A stretch of 64,000 bases of DNA from Limnobacter thiooxidans. GTDB taxonomy: Bacteria > Pseudomonadota > Gammaproteobacteria > Burkholderiales > Burkholderiaceae_B. The notes beneath the pieces are model-generated. The model had not been told where the DNA came from and did not search any database. It saw only the letters and a list, made by a program, of their open reading frames with translations. The stretch spans positions 1,116,001-1,180,000 of the forward strand of contig NZ_AP028947.1 in NCBI RefSeq assembly GCF_036323495.1, written 5' to 3'. The translations under genes were made by a program, and so were the position numbers. Positions 19,124 to 27,627 of this stretch are shown piece after piece (positions within the stretch are counted from its first letter, which is position 1; the number at the start of each line of letters is the position of its first letter).

Positions 19124-19447
19124 ATGATTGACAAAATGGGGGCCGTGAGTGGCCTTTTAAGCAGTGCGGTGACCGATGCGCTGAAGGGCGCACCGCTGAG
19201 CAGCAAGCCACAGGGGGTGGACCAGGCTTCATTTGCCGATGCCATTTCCAAGGCGCTGGAAAGCGCCAGCATGGCGGCGGACAAGTCTGCTGAAATGGGC
19301 AAGCGTTTGCAGATGGACGACCCTACTGCCTCGGTGGAAGAAACAGTGATTGCCATGAACACGTCGTCCCTGCAATTCACGGCGGTGGTTCAGGCGCGCA
19401 ACAAAATTCTGCAAGCCTACAACGACATCATGAACATGCCGGTGTAA
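19124..19447 (+). CDS. fliE: Flagellar hook-basal body protein FliE
   Basis: A small junction protein between the MS ring and rod, 107 aa, normal for FliE. The C-terminal part has MDDPTASVEETVIAMNTSSLQFTAVVQARNKILQAYNDIMNM, the strongly conserved FliE segment. The start at 19124 is chosen for the GGAG site 8 nt upstream; an earlier in-frame ATG at 19046 would add residues not seen in the family. Transcribed away from fliF. Confidence 0.95.
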   Translation: MIDKMGAVSGLLSSAVTDALKGAPLSSKPQGVDQASFADAISKALESASMAADKSAEMGKRLQMDDPTASVEETVIAMNTSSLQFTAVVQARNKILQAYNDIMNMPV

Positions 19448-19518
19448 TGATCTGAATTGCAATCGGCGTGTGGCACAATCCAGTTCATCGAACACCGCGA
19501 TGAACCGGAGCCAACCCC

Positions 19519-21057
19519 ATGATTGCACCTTTCCCGATAGCCCGAGACAACCGCGCCGAAAGCGCCACAGACCTGGTCATGCTGCCGCAATTGGCCAATC
19601 GCCATGGTCTTATTACCGGGGCAACCGGCACCGGAAAAACTGTCACTTTGCAGGTGTTGGCCGAGGCTTTTTCCAGAATGGGTACGCCTGTATTCATGGC
19701 CGATGTCAAAGGCGACCTGACCGGTATTTCTCAACCAGGTCAATCCTCCCCGAAGTTCGAGGAACGCCTGAAAACGACGGGTATCCCAGTGCCTGAATTT
19801 GCAGGTAGCCCAGTGACTTTGTGGGATGTATTCGGCAAACAGGGACACCCTGTACGGGCCACCATTTCAGACCTGGGTCCTTTGTTGTTGGGCCGTTTGC
19901 TGGGTTTGAATGACACGCAGGAAGGCCTGCTGAACCTGGTATTCAAAATTGCCGATGACAACGGCATGCTGTTGCTCGACCTGAAAGACCTGCGTGCCAT
20001 GTTGCAGCATGTGGGCGAAAATGCGAAAGAATTCACGACCGAATACGGCAATATTTCTGCTGCATCGGTGGGTGCCATTCAGCGCGGCCTGCTGGCCCTT
20101 GAAGGGCAGGGGGCAGACCAGTTTTTTGGCGAGCCCATGCTGAACATTGACGACATGATGCAGACCGATTCAAACGGCCGGGGTGTGGTCAACATTCTGG
20201 CGGCCAGCCAGCTTATGAATTCCCCCAAACTGTACGCCACGTTTTTGTTGTGGTTGTTGTCGGAGTTGTTCGAAAACCTGCCCGAGGTGGGCGATGTGGA
20301 CAAACCCAAAATGGTGTTTTTCTTTGATGAAGCCCACCTTTTGTTCACAGATGCCCCCAAGCCATTGATCGAGAAAGTGGAGTTGGTGGTCCGCTTGATC
20401 CGCTCCAAAGGGGTGGGTGTTTATTTTGTGACCCAGAACCCGCTGGACGTGCCGGATTCCGTGCTGGGCCAGTTGGGCAACCGCGTTCAGCACGCCTTGC
20501 GCGCTTTCACACCAAGGGATCAAAAGGCGGTGAAAGTGGCGGCTGAAACCATGCGCCCGAACCCGGGTCTGGACATTGAGGCCAGCATCACCGAGCTGGC
20601 CGTGGGTGAAGCACTGGTTAGTTTCCTGGACCCCAAAGGCACACCAAGCCCAACCTGCCGTGCCTGGGTATACCCACCTGCCAGCAAGTTTGGCCCAGCC
20701 ACGCCAGAGCAATGCAAGACATTGATTGCCAACTCGCTGGTGGCCGGGGTGTATGAACAAACCGTGGACCGTGAATCGGCTTTCGAGATGTTGAAAGCGC
20801 ACACAGCGCAGGCCATGGCTGCCCAAGATGCCGTAAGCACAACGGCTGTAAAGGGCGAGCAAACCGCTGAAGAGAAAAGCGCCTTGGGTGGTCTGGGTGA
20901 CATGTTGTTCGGCACGACGGGCGCGGGAGGGCGCAAACGCCAAAGTGTTGCCGAAACCATGGCAAAAAGCGCAGCCCGCAGCATCGGTTCCCAGGTTGGC
21001 CGCGAATTGATGCGCGGTATTCTTGGTTCCTTGTTGGGCAGCAGCAAACGCCGCTAA
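19519..21057 (+). CDS. HerA-like ATPase, DUF853/YjgR type
   Basis: 512 aa. P-loop GATGTGKT at 34-41, Walker [12 protein letters not shown], and the family features [12 protein letters not shown] and [24 protein letters not shown] mark the DUF853 branch of the HerA/FtsK-like ATPases. The C-terminus is an Ala/Gly/Arg-rich tail ending GSSKRR. Its cellular role is poorly understood in any organism; DNA translocation is only inferred from the superfamily. It sits between fliE and the ycgR end of the fliD operon with no flagellar motif, so it is probably a passenger. A 71-bp gap separates it from fliE. Confidence 0.85.
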   Translation: MIAPFPIARDNRAESATDLVMLPQLANRHGLITGATGTGKTVTLQVLAEAFSRMGTPVFMADVKGDLTGISQPGQSSPKFEERLKTTGIPVPEFAGSPVTLWDVFGKQGHPVRATISDLGPLLLGRLLGLNDTQEGLLNLVFKIADDNGMLLLDLKDLRAMLQHVGENAKEFTTEYGNISAASVGAIQRGLLALEGQGADQFFGEPMLNIDDMMQTDSNGRGVVNILAASQLMNSPKLYATFLLWLLSELFENLPEVGDVDKPKMVFFFDEAHLLFTDAPKPLIEKVELVVRLIRSKGVGVYFVTQNPLDVPDSVLGQLGNRVQHALRAFTPRDQKAVKVAAETMRPNPGLDIEASITELAVGEALVSFLDPKGTPSPTCRAWVYPPASKFGPATPEQCKTLIANSLVAGVYEQTVDRESAFEMLKAHTAQAMAAQDAVSTTAVKGEQTAEEKSALGGLGDMLFGTTGAGGRKRQSVAETMAKSAARSIGSQVGRELMRGILGSLLGSSKRR

Positions 21058-21073
21058 GCCTCTTGATTGACGC

Positions 21074-21829
21074 CTAATCGATCGAGTGCAGGTTGGCCCT
21101 TTGCCTGCGCTCGGTGGCCAGCAGGAACCGCTGCAAACGCCGTTCTGCATTGCGTTGTGCCGCTTTCATTTCGCAGCCCAGCTGAATCAGGTCAGGGTTA
21201 TCCACAGTGGGTTTGATGTTTCGAACTACCAGGTCAACCAGCAGGCTGCTTTCCCCGTCAGGCAATGTCAACTGGACATTAGACAGGACCTGGCCCGATT
21301 CGAATTGCCCAGCCTGAGCCATCAGCGTAAATCCGCAACCCGCCAGGCTGAGGTCAATCAGGTTGGGTCTGTCAGGATATGCCGGAATTTCCAGCTTGAC
21401 CTGGTGGTTCAGTTCTTCATCTGCCATCACCCGGAAATAGTTTCGGCGTTGCAGGCGAACAATGGATTTCGGAATGGCAATCCGCAAGGCATCTGCGCCC
21501 TGGTATTCACTTTGAAGAATACCAATTCCTGCAAACTGTACCTTTACTCCGTCCGGGAAAGCCACGATGACATAGGCACTTGAGCCATTGCAACCCGCGC
21601 TCAATGATTTTTCGTAGGGTGTTCCAAGCCAGATCAAACCTGTTTGCCAGTCAATATTCAATATTTCAGTGACAAACTGGGTGTGGTCGGCTTGCAAGAA
21701 TACATACAACTCATGTTCATCTTCTTCAATGGTGGTCAGCAGTTTGCGCAGCGTGGGTTCTGCGCTCAAGCTGAATTCTTTAAGGAGTTTTGGATCGCTT
21801 TCTGGCGCGATGCTGGTGTTGTGATTCAC
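21074..21829 (-). CDS. ycgR: Flagellar brake protein, YcgR-type PilZ protein
   Basis: A c-di-GMP receptor that slows or biases the motor. 251 aa: an N-terminal YcgR domain (about 20-120) followed by a PilZ domain with the ligand motifs RRNYFR (128-133) and DLSLAGCG (159-166), both intact. It starts with GTG, preceded by a GAGGG site that overlaps the end of the FlhB-like gene, so it belongs to the flaG-fliD-fliS-fliT operon. This links c-di-GMP to late flagellar expression. Convergent with the HerA-like gene. Confidence 0.88.
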   Translation of the reverse strand: MNHNTSIAPESDPKLLKEFSLSAEPTLRKLLTTIEEDEHELYVFLQADHTQFVTEILNIDWQTGLIWLGTPYEKSLSAGCNGSSAYVIVAFPDGVKVQFAGIGILQSEYQGADALRIAIPKSIVRLQRRNYFRVMADEELNHQVKLEIPAYPDRPNLIDLSLAGCGFTLMAQAGQFESGQVLSNVQLTLPDGESSLLVDLVVRNIKPTVDNPDLIQLGCEMKAAQRNAERRLQRFLLATERRQRANLHSID

Positions 21830-21831
21830 GG

Positions 21832-22113
21832 TTATCCCTCTGTTTTGAATTCTTTGTTTTCAATTTGATACACCCAAGCCAGCAATTCTGCAATGGCCTG
21901 GTACAAACCGGGGGGGATCTGCTGGTCCAGGTCTACATTCATCAGCAGGGAAACCAGTTCCCTGCTTTCATGCACAAACACCCCGGAGTCTTTGGCCTTT
22001 TGTATGATCTGCTCGGCAATCAGCCCCTTGCCCTTGGCCACGACCTTGGGGGCACCCGAGTGCTCCAGGTAGGCCAGTGCAACAGCCTGCTGCGGGTTCA
22101 ACTTACTGGTCAA
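21832..22113 (-). CDS. FlhB C-terminal domain-like protein (FlhX/YlqH type)
   Basis: 93 aa resembling only the cytoplasmic C-terminal half of FlhB after the cleavage site: AVALAYLEHSGAPKVVAKGKGLIAEQI matches the FlhB stretch around VVAKGIGPLALKI, and the end LLAWVYQIE matches LLAYVYALA. It lacks membrane helices and the NPTH motif. The only suitable start is TTG at 22113, with GGAG 7 nt upstream, inside the end of the FliK-like gene (11-nt overlap). Such proteins may replace or compete with cleaved FlhB in substrate switching; the role here is inferred. Confidence 0.85.
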   Translation of the reverse strand: MTSKLNPQQAVALAYLEHSGAPKVVAKGKGLIAEQIIQKAKDSGVFVHESRELVSLLMNVDLDQQIPPGLYQAIAELLAWVYQIENKEFKTEG

Positions 22114-23389
22114 TCTTGGTCTCCGACGGCACCATGAACTGGCCATGAACCAGTTTGATTCCCTGGTTGTCCATGGCGGTCCGGAATTCATGCCAATGTG
22201 GGTCGATCGCCGATTTGCTGTGCGCCTGCCCGGAAATCTGCACATCACACTGTGAACCTATCATGCGTACCCGCACATGAAGCTCACCCAGATGAGGCAT
22301 GTCCAGCTTCAGTTTCGCAACCCAGGGGCGCGCTGGTTCAGCACCTTGTTCTTCAGCCTGTTGTTCCTCGCCCGATGGTTCATCGGGTTCAATGTCGATT
22401 TGTACTGGCTGACCGAGCAGGCCGTTCAAGGCGAGGGAAATCCGGTTGTTGTCTAGCGTGGCCAGTTGTGCCGTAATCAGTTTGACCGATTGATCCACCG
22501 CAGAGGGGCTCAGGCCTTTCTCGCTGATGACTTGGTCTTGGCCAAAACGGGCCTGAGGTTCGCGCGCGATCTCGTCGGTGCTTCTCTGCCCATTGGCCCA
22601 CTGTTGCAAATGCGATTCATAGAACAGGCCACTGTTTTCAACTGCCGAGCTGACTTGCCTCGCCAATACACCTGCCAGTGCGTTGTTCAATTGGCTTGAC
22701 GGGGTGAGCTGTTGTGCAGCCCTGGCAGAGTTGTTGGCCGCAGGGTTGGCCGCACCCGGTGCGCCTTGCGCTTCGATATTGGCTTTGCTGTCTGTCAGCG
22801 TCAATGGATTACCCGCACCCAGTTGGGCTTGAATCTGGGTGCTGAGTTGTTTCAGGCTACTCATGACCGTGGTTGACACCTGTGTGGTGGTTCCTTGCCC
22901 AAGTCGTTCCAGCAAACCGATCAGGCGGGCCGAGCCCGACAAGCGGTCGACAAAGCTGGGCGATTCCTGTGCCTCACCTTCATCCTGACCCGCAGTGGTC
23001 GGAGTGATGAGATTGCGCGCTTCCTGAATTTTCTTGTTGCCAGAGGTGCCAGTGGCCCCACCAGCTGACAGGTCGTCGCCTTTGCTGGCCAAGGCAAAGC
23101 TGACTGTGACCATTTCGCCTGCGGTCAGAGATCGGCCTGGTGGCAGTTTGACCTGAATGTTTTGGCCGGCAAAGTCCAGTTCGGCCTCATTGCCTGGGCC
23201 GCCCTTGACCACGCGAACCAGTGCAGTTTGTCCTGCCAGTTGTTGCGCCTGGGGCAGGGGGAGTTGCCGCGACAGAATCGCGACCACGGGCGCAATTTCC
23301 CCCTTGCCTGAACTGACCCGGTCGCCCGGGTTGGATTGCAGCAGGGAATTGACACTGGGCGGAGCCGATTTAACCGGAGTCAATGACAT
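22103..23389 (-). CDS. Second FliK-like (Flg_hook domain) protein
   Basis: 428 aa with the layout of FliK-like proteins: an N-terminal domain with LVRVVKGGPGNEAELDF, a Gln/Ala/Ser-rich middle, and a C-terminal Flg_hook-like domain (about 320-415) with LKLDMPHLGELHVRVRMIGSQCDVQISG. It is translationally coupled to the FlhB-like gene, similar to the ylqG-ylqH pair of Bacillus. The true FliK is at 12001-13536, so this is a paralogue whose job (hook, filament cap or other secreted-substrate timing) is unknown. Confidence 0.8.
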   Translation of the reverse strand: MSLTPVKSAPPSVNSLLQSNPGDRVSSGKGEIAPVVAILSRQLPLPQAQQLAGQTALVRVVKGGPGNEAELDFAGQNIQVKLPPGRSLTAGEMVTVSFALASKGDDLSAGGATGTSGNKKIQEARNLITPTTAGQDEGEAQESPSFVDRLSGSARLIGLLERLGQGTTTQVSTTVMSSLKQLSTQIQAQLGAGNPLTLTDSKANIEAQGAPGAANPAANNSARAAQQLTPSSQLNNALAGVLARQVSSAVENSGLFYESHLQQWANGQRSTDEIAREPQARFGQDQVISEKGLSPSAVDQSVKLITAQLATLDNNRISLALNGLLGQPVQIDIEPDEPSGEEQQAEEQGAEPARPWVAKLKLDMPHLGELHVRVRMIGSQCDVQISGQAHSKSAIDPHWHEFRTAMDNQGIKLVHGQFMVPSETKIDQ

Positions 23390-23420
23390 GTCTCACACCC
23401 GTCCGTGTTGATGCCGTGGC

Positions 23421-23735
23421 TTAGTTGGACCCGTACGAGCTGCTGAGTTTCTGTGAGTTGTTGGCTGCACGAAGAAATTCTTCCAACTGCTTGAGGCGGG
23501 GTTCAGTGATGTCGCGAATGGCTGCATCATCGGCCAGGATTTTTTTCAGGTAGCCGATGTGCTGGCTGCGTTCTTTTTCATTCAATTCAGTTTGTTGCGC
23601 CTGCTTGATGGCTTGAAGCTCGTGTATCAGTTTTGAACACTGTTCTTCGGCTGCACACAATTCGTCCCAATTGCCAGACTTTGCAGAGTCCAGCATGATC
23701 TGGCTCTGGTTCGCAATGGCGGCGTAAAGCTTCAT
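23421..23735 (-). CDS. fliT: Flagellar chaperone FliT
   Basis: A small helical chaperone for FliD, also an FlhDC inhibitor in enterics. 104 aa from ATG 23735, beginning MKLYAAIANQSQIM, the usual FliT opening. The rest is charged helix (LNEKERSQHIGYLKKILADDAAIRDI). An in-frame ATG at 23768 would add 11 residues; neither start has a strong ribosome-binding site. Position right behind fliS supports the call. Confidence 0.85.
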   Translation of the reverse strand: MKLYAAIANQSQIMLDSAKSGNWDELCAAEEQCSKLIHELQAIKQAQQTELNEKERSQHIGYLKKILADDAAIRDITEPRLKQLEEFLRAANNSQKLSSSYGSN

Positions 23736-23794
23736 GATCGTACCGTTGTTTTCTGTCGCGAAAATCATGGTGTCGAGCGGTCCTATAAGTGTTG

Positions 23795-24199
23795 TTACGG
23801 TCTGGTGGCGGTTTGGCCAATTTCAAGCCACGCGCCACGCAAGTCATCCAGCAAACCGATGCAGGTGTCCATGCGCTGGGCGCTGTTCTGGGCATTGGCC
23901 AAAATCAGTTCCTTGCCAATGTAGTCGTACAAGGAAAGCAGTTGTTTGGCCAGGTCGCCGCCTGCGTTGACATCCAGGGCGGCAGTCAAGCCGTCCTTGA
24001 TGATTCTCAACGCCTTGTCTACCGATTTGGTCTTCATTTCAATGTCCCGCATTTCCATGTAGATCTTGGCCTTGCGAATGGCCTCAATGGCCCCGTCGTA
24101 GAGCATCACAATCAGGCCATGGGGAGAGGCGCTGTTAATGCCTGTCTCCAGTCCAACTTGTGCATATGCTTTTGCGCCGTACATCATGGGTTTTTTCAC
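23795..24199 (-). CDS. fliS: Flagellin chaperone FliS
   Basis: 134 aa. It binds the flagellin C-terminus and prevents early polymerisation in the cytoplasm. Family marks are the opening YGAKAYAQVGLETGINSASPHGLIVMLYDGA and the IGKELILANAQNS / GLLDDLRGAW helices. It lies between fliD and fliT in the standard order and serves the four flagellins at 26493-30834. Confidence 0.95.
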   Translation of the reverse strand: MKKPMMYGAKAYAQVGLETGINSASPHGLIVMLYDGAIEAIRKAKIYMEMRDIEMKTKSVDKALRIIKDGLTAALDVNAGGDLAKQLLSLYDYIGKELILANAQNSAQRMDTCIGLLDDLRGAWLEIGQTATRP

Positions 24200-24292
24200 T
24201 GGGTGGTTTGTCTTATACAGATAGTAGGCTGTGCATCCCCTGTTTGATCGACCTAAAAACAGGGGTTTTAGGGCACAGTTCGTGGCTTGTCC

Positions 24293-25936
24293 TTATCTCG
24301 AAAGTGCGGCCAATTGCTGACTGAGGTAGGAGCTGGTTTGCTGCATGCTGGCCAGCATGCTGTCCAGAGCGCTGAATTGCGCCCTGTAGCGTTTCTCAAC
24401 CTGTTCAAGCCGAAGGTTCAGGCGATCTTCCTGGTCGTCGAGTCGAAGTTTTCTGCTGTTCAATCCATCCGTTCTGGAAGACAACGCACCACCTTCGTCA
24501 GACAGGGTGTTGATCCAGTCGCTCAGGCGTTCGGCCAGCCCTTTGCTGAAGGTGATGCTGCCCATATTGCCGGAAGCATCTTGTGCCACTGAAAACTGCA
24601 GGCCTTCACTTGCATCGCCAACTGCACCGCTGAGCGTACTGCTGACACCCGTTGCAGCAACGCCATTGATGGTGCCTGCTATCGTATTGCTGCCGTTGTA
24701 AGCATTGCTGACATTGATGGCGTAGGTGCCTTCCAGCGTTTTGCTGGTGGCTCCCAGGAATTTCACCCGCGCATCCGTGGTCGTGGCGGTGTTTGAAAAT
24801 ACTTTTTCGAGTATGGCAGGGTCTGCGGCCACAGCCGTGTCCAGTTTGCTTTTGTTCAGGGACAGTACACCGTCCTTGTCAAAGCTCAGGCCAATGTCAC
24901 TCAAGCCGATGCCGTATTGGGCCACCTGTTCACGCAAAATATTGCGCAAGCCCCTTTCCAGGCTCGAAGGGGTTGTTTCCTTGGACAGCGTGGCGTCTTT
25001 TTGCTGTTGGTCTTTCAGGTTGCCGCGAATTTTGTTGTACGCCGTCACAAAACCATCCAGCGTGGTCTTCAAGGCAGCGTCATCCAGCCCCACTTCTAGG
25101 TTGATCGGGGTCGTGGTGACTGCTTTCAGGTTCAGTGTCAGACCTTCCACTGCATCGCTCACAGTGTTGCTGGCCTTGCTCACTGGCAGATTGTTGATGG
25201 TGAAGTTGGCATTTTGCGCAGCTTGCAGTGTGTCTGCATTCTTGCCGGAGCCTGCAAGGGCAGTGGGGTCATAAGCCAGGCGTGACAAGCCAGCCACATT
25301 GGTGTTGTTGCCATCGTCGTCAGCCACTTCCAGCTTGAAGCCGTTGACCGCACCGGTGTCCTTGCTGGTCAAAACCAACCGTGAGCCTGCGCCATCGTTC
25401 ACGATGGAGGCGTTCACCCCGGCGTTTGCTTCATTGATCGCTTGCCGAACCCCTTCCAGCGTTTGCTGGCCAGCACCAATATTGATCGTTACCGGTGTTT
25501 TGTCGGCATTGTCGGTGAAGGTGTTGGTGTTTGAATCGTAACTGCCCAGTGTAATGGTCAGGCTGCCTGTGCCCACCACGGTGTCGGCTGTGGCCACGCC
25601 CAGGGTGGCTACGCTTTGCGCTTTGGCCAACTGGCTGACTTCAATGCTGTAGCTGCCCTTGGCATTGGCCGAACTGGCTGTGGCCGATACCACCTTGTCG
25701 TCTGTGGATGTGGCTTTCAGTGGGTTCAGGTTGCTCAGGTTGGTGAGTTTGTCTGTAGCCGTTTTCAAGTCGGCAAATGAGTTCTTGATGATACCGTAGA
25801 TCGAAATCTTGGTATTGATCGCCGTTCTTTCAGTACTCACCTTGTTCAGGGGCAGGCGCTCGGCGGCCATCAGCGAGCTGATGATTCCCTCAATGTCCAG
25901 TCCAGACCCAATGCCTGCAGATGAAATCGATGGCAT
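24293..25936 (-). CDS. fliD: Flagellar filament cap protein FliD
   Basis: HAP2, the pentameric cap that folds flagellin at the filament tip, 547 aa. It opens with the typical ISSAGIGSGLDIEGIISSLMAAE and ends with a coiled-coil D0 tail (RLNLRLEQVEKRYRAQFSALD). The middle is Thr/Ser/Ala/Asp-rich like other exported axial proteins. It follows flaG by 28 nt and shares its promoter. Confidence 0.95.
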   Translation of the reverse strand: MPSISSAGIGSGLDIEGIISSLMAAERLPLNKVSTERTAINTKISIYGIIKNSFADLKTATDKLTNLSNLNPLKATSTDDKVVSATASSANAKGSYSIEVSQLAKAQSVATLGVATADTVVGTGSLTITLGSYDSNTNTFTDNADKTPVTINIGAGQQTLEGVRQAINEANAGVNASIVNDGAGSRLVLTSKDTGAVNGFKLEVADDDGNNTNVAGLSRLAYDPTALAGSGKNADTLQAAQNANFTINNLPVSKASNTVSDAVEGLTLNLKAVTTTPINLEVGLDDAALKTTLDGFVTAYNKIRGNLKDQQQKDATLSKETTPSSLERGLRNILREQVAQYGIGLSDIGLSFDKDGVLSLNKSKLDTAVAADPAILEKVFSNTATTTDARVKFLGATSKTLEGTYAINVSNAYNGSNTIAGTINGVAATGVSSTLSGAVGDASEGLQFSVAQDASGNMGSITFSKGLAERLSDWINTLSDEGGALSSRTDGLNSRKLRLDDQEDRLNLRLEQVEKRYRAQFSALDSMLASMQQTSSYLSQQLAALSR

Positions 25937-25964
25937 GTTAAAGCTCCTTCACGTTGTTGGGTTC

Positions 25965-26309
25965 TCAGACTTCGCGCGACATGAGAACGCCTTGCATTTT
26001 TTCAATGGCCTTGGCGATTTTCAGCATTTCCACAGAAGGAATCTGTTTCAGTATTTCCTGCGTTTCCCGATCGACAATTTGTACAATGGGTCTGCCGTTG
26101 TCGTTGTCAATCAGGAACTGCAAATTGGATTGGTTGCTGGCCAGCGCATCGTTGGCTTTTTGAACGACTTCAATCACCTCTTCCACAGTCAACTCTGCGC
26201 CTTCGCCCAGAATGGGTTTAGGTGCATTGCCTGTGATGGCTTTGACGTTGCTGGCGTCCTGCGGCTTTTGCAGCGCCGTTGCATAATCAGACATGTTTGA
26301 AATATTCAT
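25965..26309 (-). CDS. flaG: Flagellar protein FlaG
   Basis: 114 aa. The C-terminal half is the FlaG domain: LQFLIDNDNGRPIVQIVDRETQEILKQIPS. FlaG affects filament length in other bacteria; its mechanism is not settled. The start at 26309 is chosen for the AAGGTGG site 6 nt upstream; an earlier ATG at 26327 would place that site inside the gene. First gene of the operon running to ycgR. Confidence 0.9.
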   Translation of the reverse strand: MNISNMSDYATALQKPQDASNVKAITGNAPKPILGEGAELTVEEVIEVVQKANDALASNQSNLQFLIDNDNGRPIVQIVDRETQEILKQIPSVEMLKIAKAIEKMQGVLMSREV

Positions 26310-26360
26310 TTTCGCCACCTTTTGCATTCTAAGCGGGCATTACAAGCCCTCATGACTTGA

Positions 26361-26388
26361 TTAACGGCAGGTTTACTGTCTTTCTTTA
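26361..26388 (-). promoter_or_regulatory. Sigma-28 promoter of flaG-fliD operon
   Basis: On the minus strand, -35 TAAAGAAA and -10 GCCGTTAA (consensus TAAAGTTT and GCCGATAA) stand 12 nt apart instead of the standard 11. The -10 matches 7 of 8. It lies 52 bp before flaG and just downstream of the fla1 terminator, so the operon has its own late promoter. Confidence 0.65.
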
Positions 26389-26393
26389 ACAAT

Positions 26394-26430
26394 AAAAAAA
26401 GCCCGATGCGCTTGGTTCATCGGGCTTTTT
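26394..26430 (-). terminator. Intrinsic terminator after flagellin gene 1
   Basis: The stem GCCCGATG/CATCGGGC (26401-26408, 26418-26425) has a 9-nt loop and is flanked by A7 on one side and T5 on the other. On the minus strand the hairpin is followed by a seven-T run, ending transcription of the flagellin gene that stops at 26493. It separates that gene from the flaG promoter. Confidence 0.88.
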
Positions 26431-26492
26431 GTTCAATACAGGCGCGCTTGTGGCATGCCTGTATTGTGTCCAAGGTTACGCTTGCCCTGGCC

Positions 26493-27359
26493 TTAACGCA
26501 GTAGACTCAACACGTTATTGGGCAGCTGGTTGGCCTGTGCCAGCATGGCGGTACCGGCCTGTTGCAGAATCTGTGAACGGGTCAGGTTCGCAGTTTCCTT
26601 GGCAAAGTCGGCATCCATGATTCGGCCGCGGGCTGAACTCAGGTTGCTGCTAGTTGTTTCCAATGAACCCACGACCTGTTCAAGTCGACTCAAACCTGCA
26701 CCGGTTGTGGCGCGAAGGTTGGTGATGTCGTCAATTGCAGTGTCAATGGTGTCGATTGCGGTTTCTGCATTGGCCGCGGTGTCCACGCCACCGAAAGCCG
26801 TCACGATGGCTGCCTGTGTTGCGCCACCCAGGGTGGTTTGCAGATCGTTGCCGCCGGCAAGGCCGTCGTCAGTCAGGTTGACGTTCAAGGTGTCTGCAGC
26901 GTCATTGCCTGAACCAATCTGCAATTCAACGGATTTGTTTGCAGCTGCGAACACGTTGTTGTCGTTGAACGTGGTGCCTGTTGCAACACGGCCGACTTCG
27001 TTGGCCAGTTCCGTGAATTCACGGTTCAGGTTTGCGCGGTCGGTGTCGTTCAAAGTGCCGTTTTTGGCTTGTACGCCCAGTTCACGCATGCGCTGCAGGT
27101 TATCAGTGATTTTACCCAGGGCGCCATCTGCCACTTGCAGCAGTGAAATGCCGTCGTTGGCGTTGCGGGAAGCTACATCAAAGCCGCGTATCTGGGCGGT
27201 CATCCGTTCAGCAATCGCCAAACCGGCTGCATCGTCTTTCGAGCTGTTGACTCGCAAGCCGGAAGACAGGCGAGCGATTGAAGTTTCTAGGGAACCCGCC
27301 GATCTGCTCAGGTTTGTTTGTGCGCCCAGTGAAGGGGCGTTTGTGTTGATTCCTAACAT
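26493..27359 (-). CDS. fliC: Flagellin, type A (copy 1)
   Basis: 288 aa, a short flagellin made almost only of the conserved D0/D1 ends. N-terminus MLGINTNAPSLGAQTNLS with RLSSGLRVNSSKDDAAGLAIAERM; C-terminus ETANLTRSQILQQAGTAML and NNVLSLLR. The central D2/D3 part is largely missing compared with the 498-aa E. coli protein. It resembles the gene at 28765 much more than its direct neighbour at 27628, for example LSRSAGSLETSIARL and the ELQIGSGN segment. It has its own sigma-28 promoter and terminator. Confidence 0.96.
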   Translation of the reverse strand: MLGINTNAPSLGAQTNLSRSAGSLETSIARLSSGLRVNSSKDDAAGLAIAERMTAQIRGFDVASRNANDGISLLQVADGALGKITDNLQRMRELGVQAKNGTLNDTDRANLNREFTELANEVGRVATGTTFNDNNVFAAANKSVELQIGSGNDAADTLNVNLTDDGLAGGNDLQTTLGGATQAAIVTAFGGVDTAANAETAIDTIDTAIDDITNLRATTGAGLSRLEQVVGSLETTSSNLSSARGRIMDADFAKETANLTRSQILQQAGTAMLAQANQLPNNVLSLLR

Positions 27360-27458
27360 TTAGGACCTCCTTGCGGTTGAGTTGACAAAACCAGGTTTAG
27401 GGGTTTTTGTCGGTGTGGGTTAGGTAACCCTGCTCAGCTTCTCTTGCTGACACTACAA

Positions 27459-27485
27459 CTAACGGAGATGTTTTTCAAAAATGTA
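27459..27485 (-). promoter_or_regulatory. Sigma-28 promoter of flagellin gene 1
   Basis: On the minus strand, TACATTTT and TCCGTTAG are 11 nt apart, 11 of 16 matches to TAAAGTTT-N11-GCCGATAA, about 100 bp before the gene. It is the weaker member of the set, supported by the same arrangement before the other three flagellins. Confidence 0.55.
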
Positions 27486-27533
27486 TAGGGTTAATTCCTT
27501 TTATTAATTAATGTAAATTAAGTTTCAAAAACG

Positions 27534-27572
27534 AAATTGGATTATCCCCATGAAAAGGGGATAATCCAATTT
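27534..27572 (-). terminator. Long hairpin terminator after flagellin gene 2
   Basis: Arms AAATTGGATTATCCCC (27534-27549) and GGGGATAATCCAATTT (27557-27572) pair over 16 bp with a 7-nt loop. On the minus strand the hairpin is followed by TTTCGTTTTTG. It lies 55 bp behind the stop of the flagellin gene at 27628. Confidence 0.82.
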
Positions 27573-27627
27573 GGAAAAATCAAAAATCAGGTTTCTTGAT
27601 TTCAAAAATCAATTTTGCGAATCTGAT

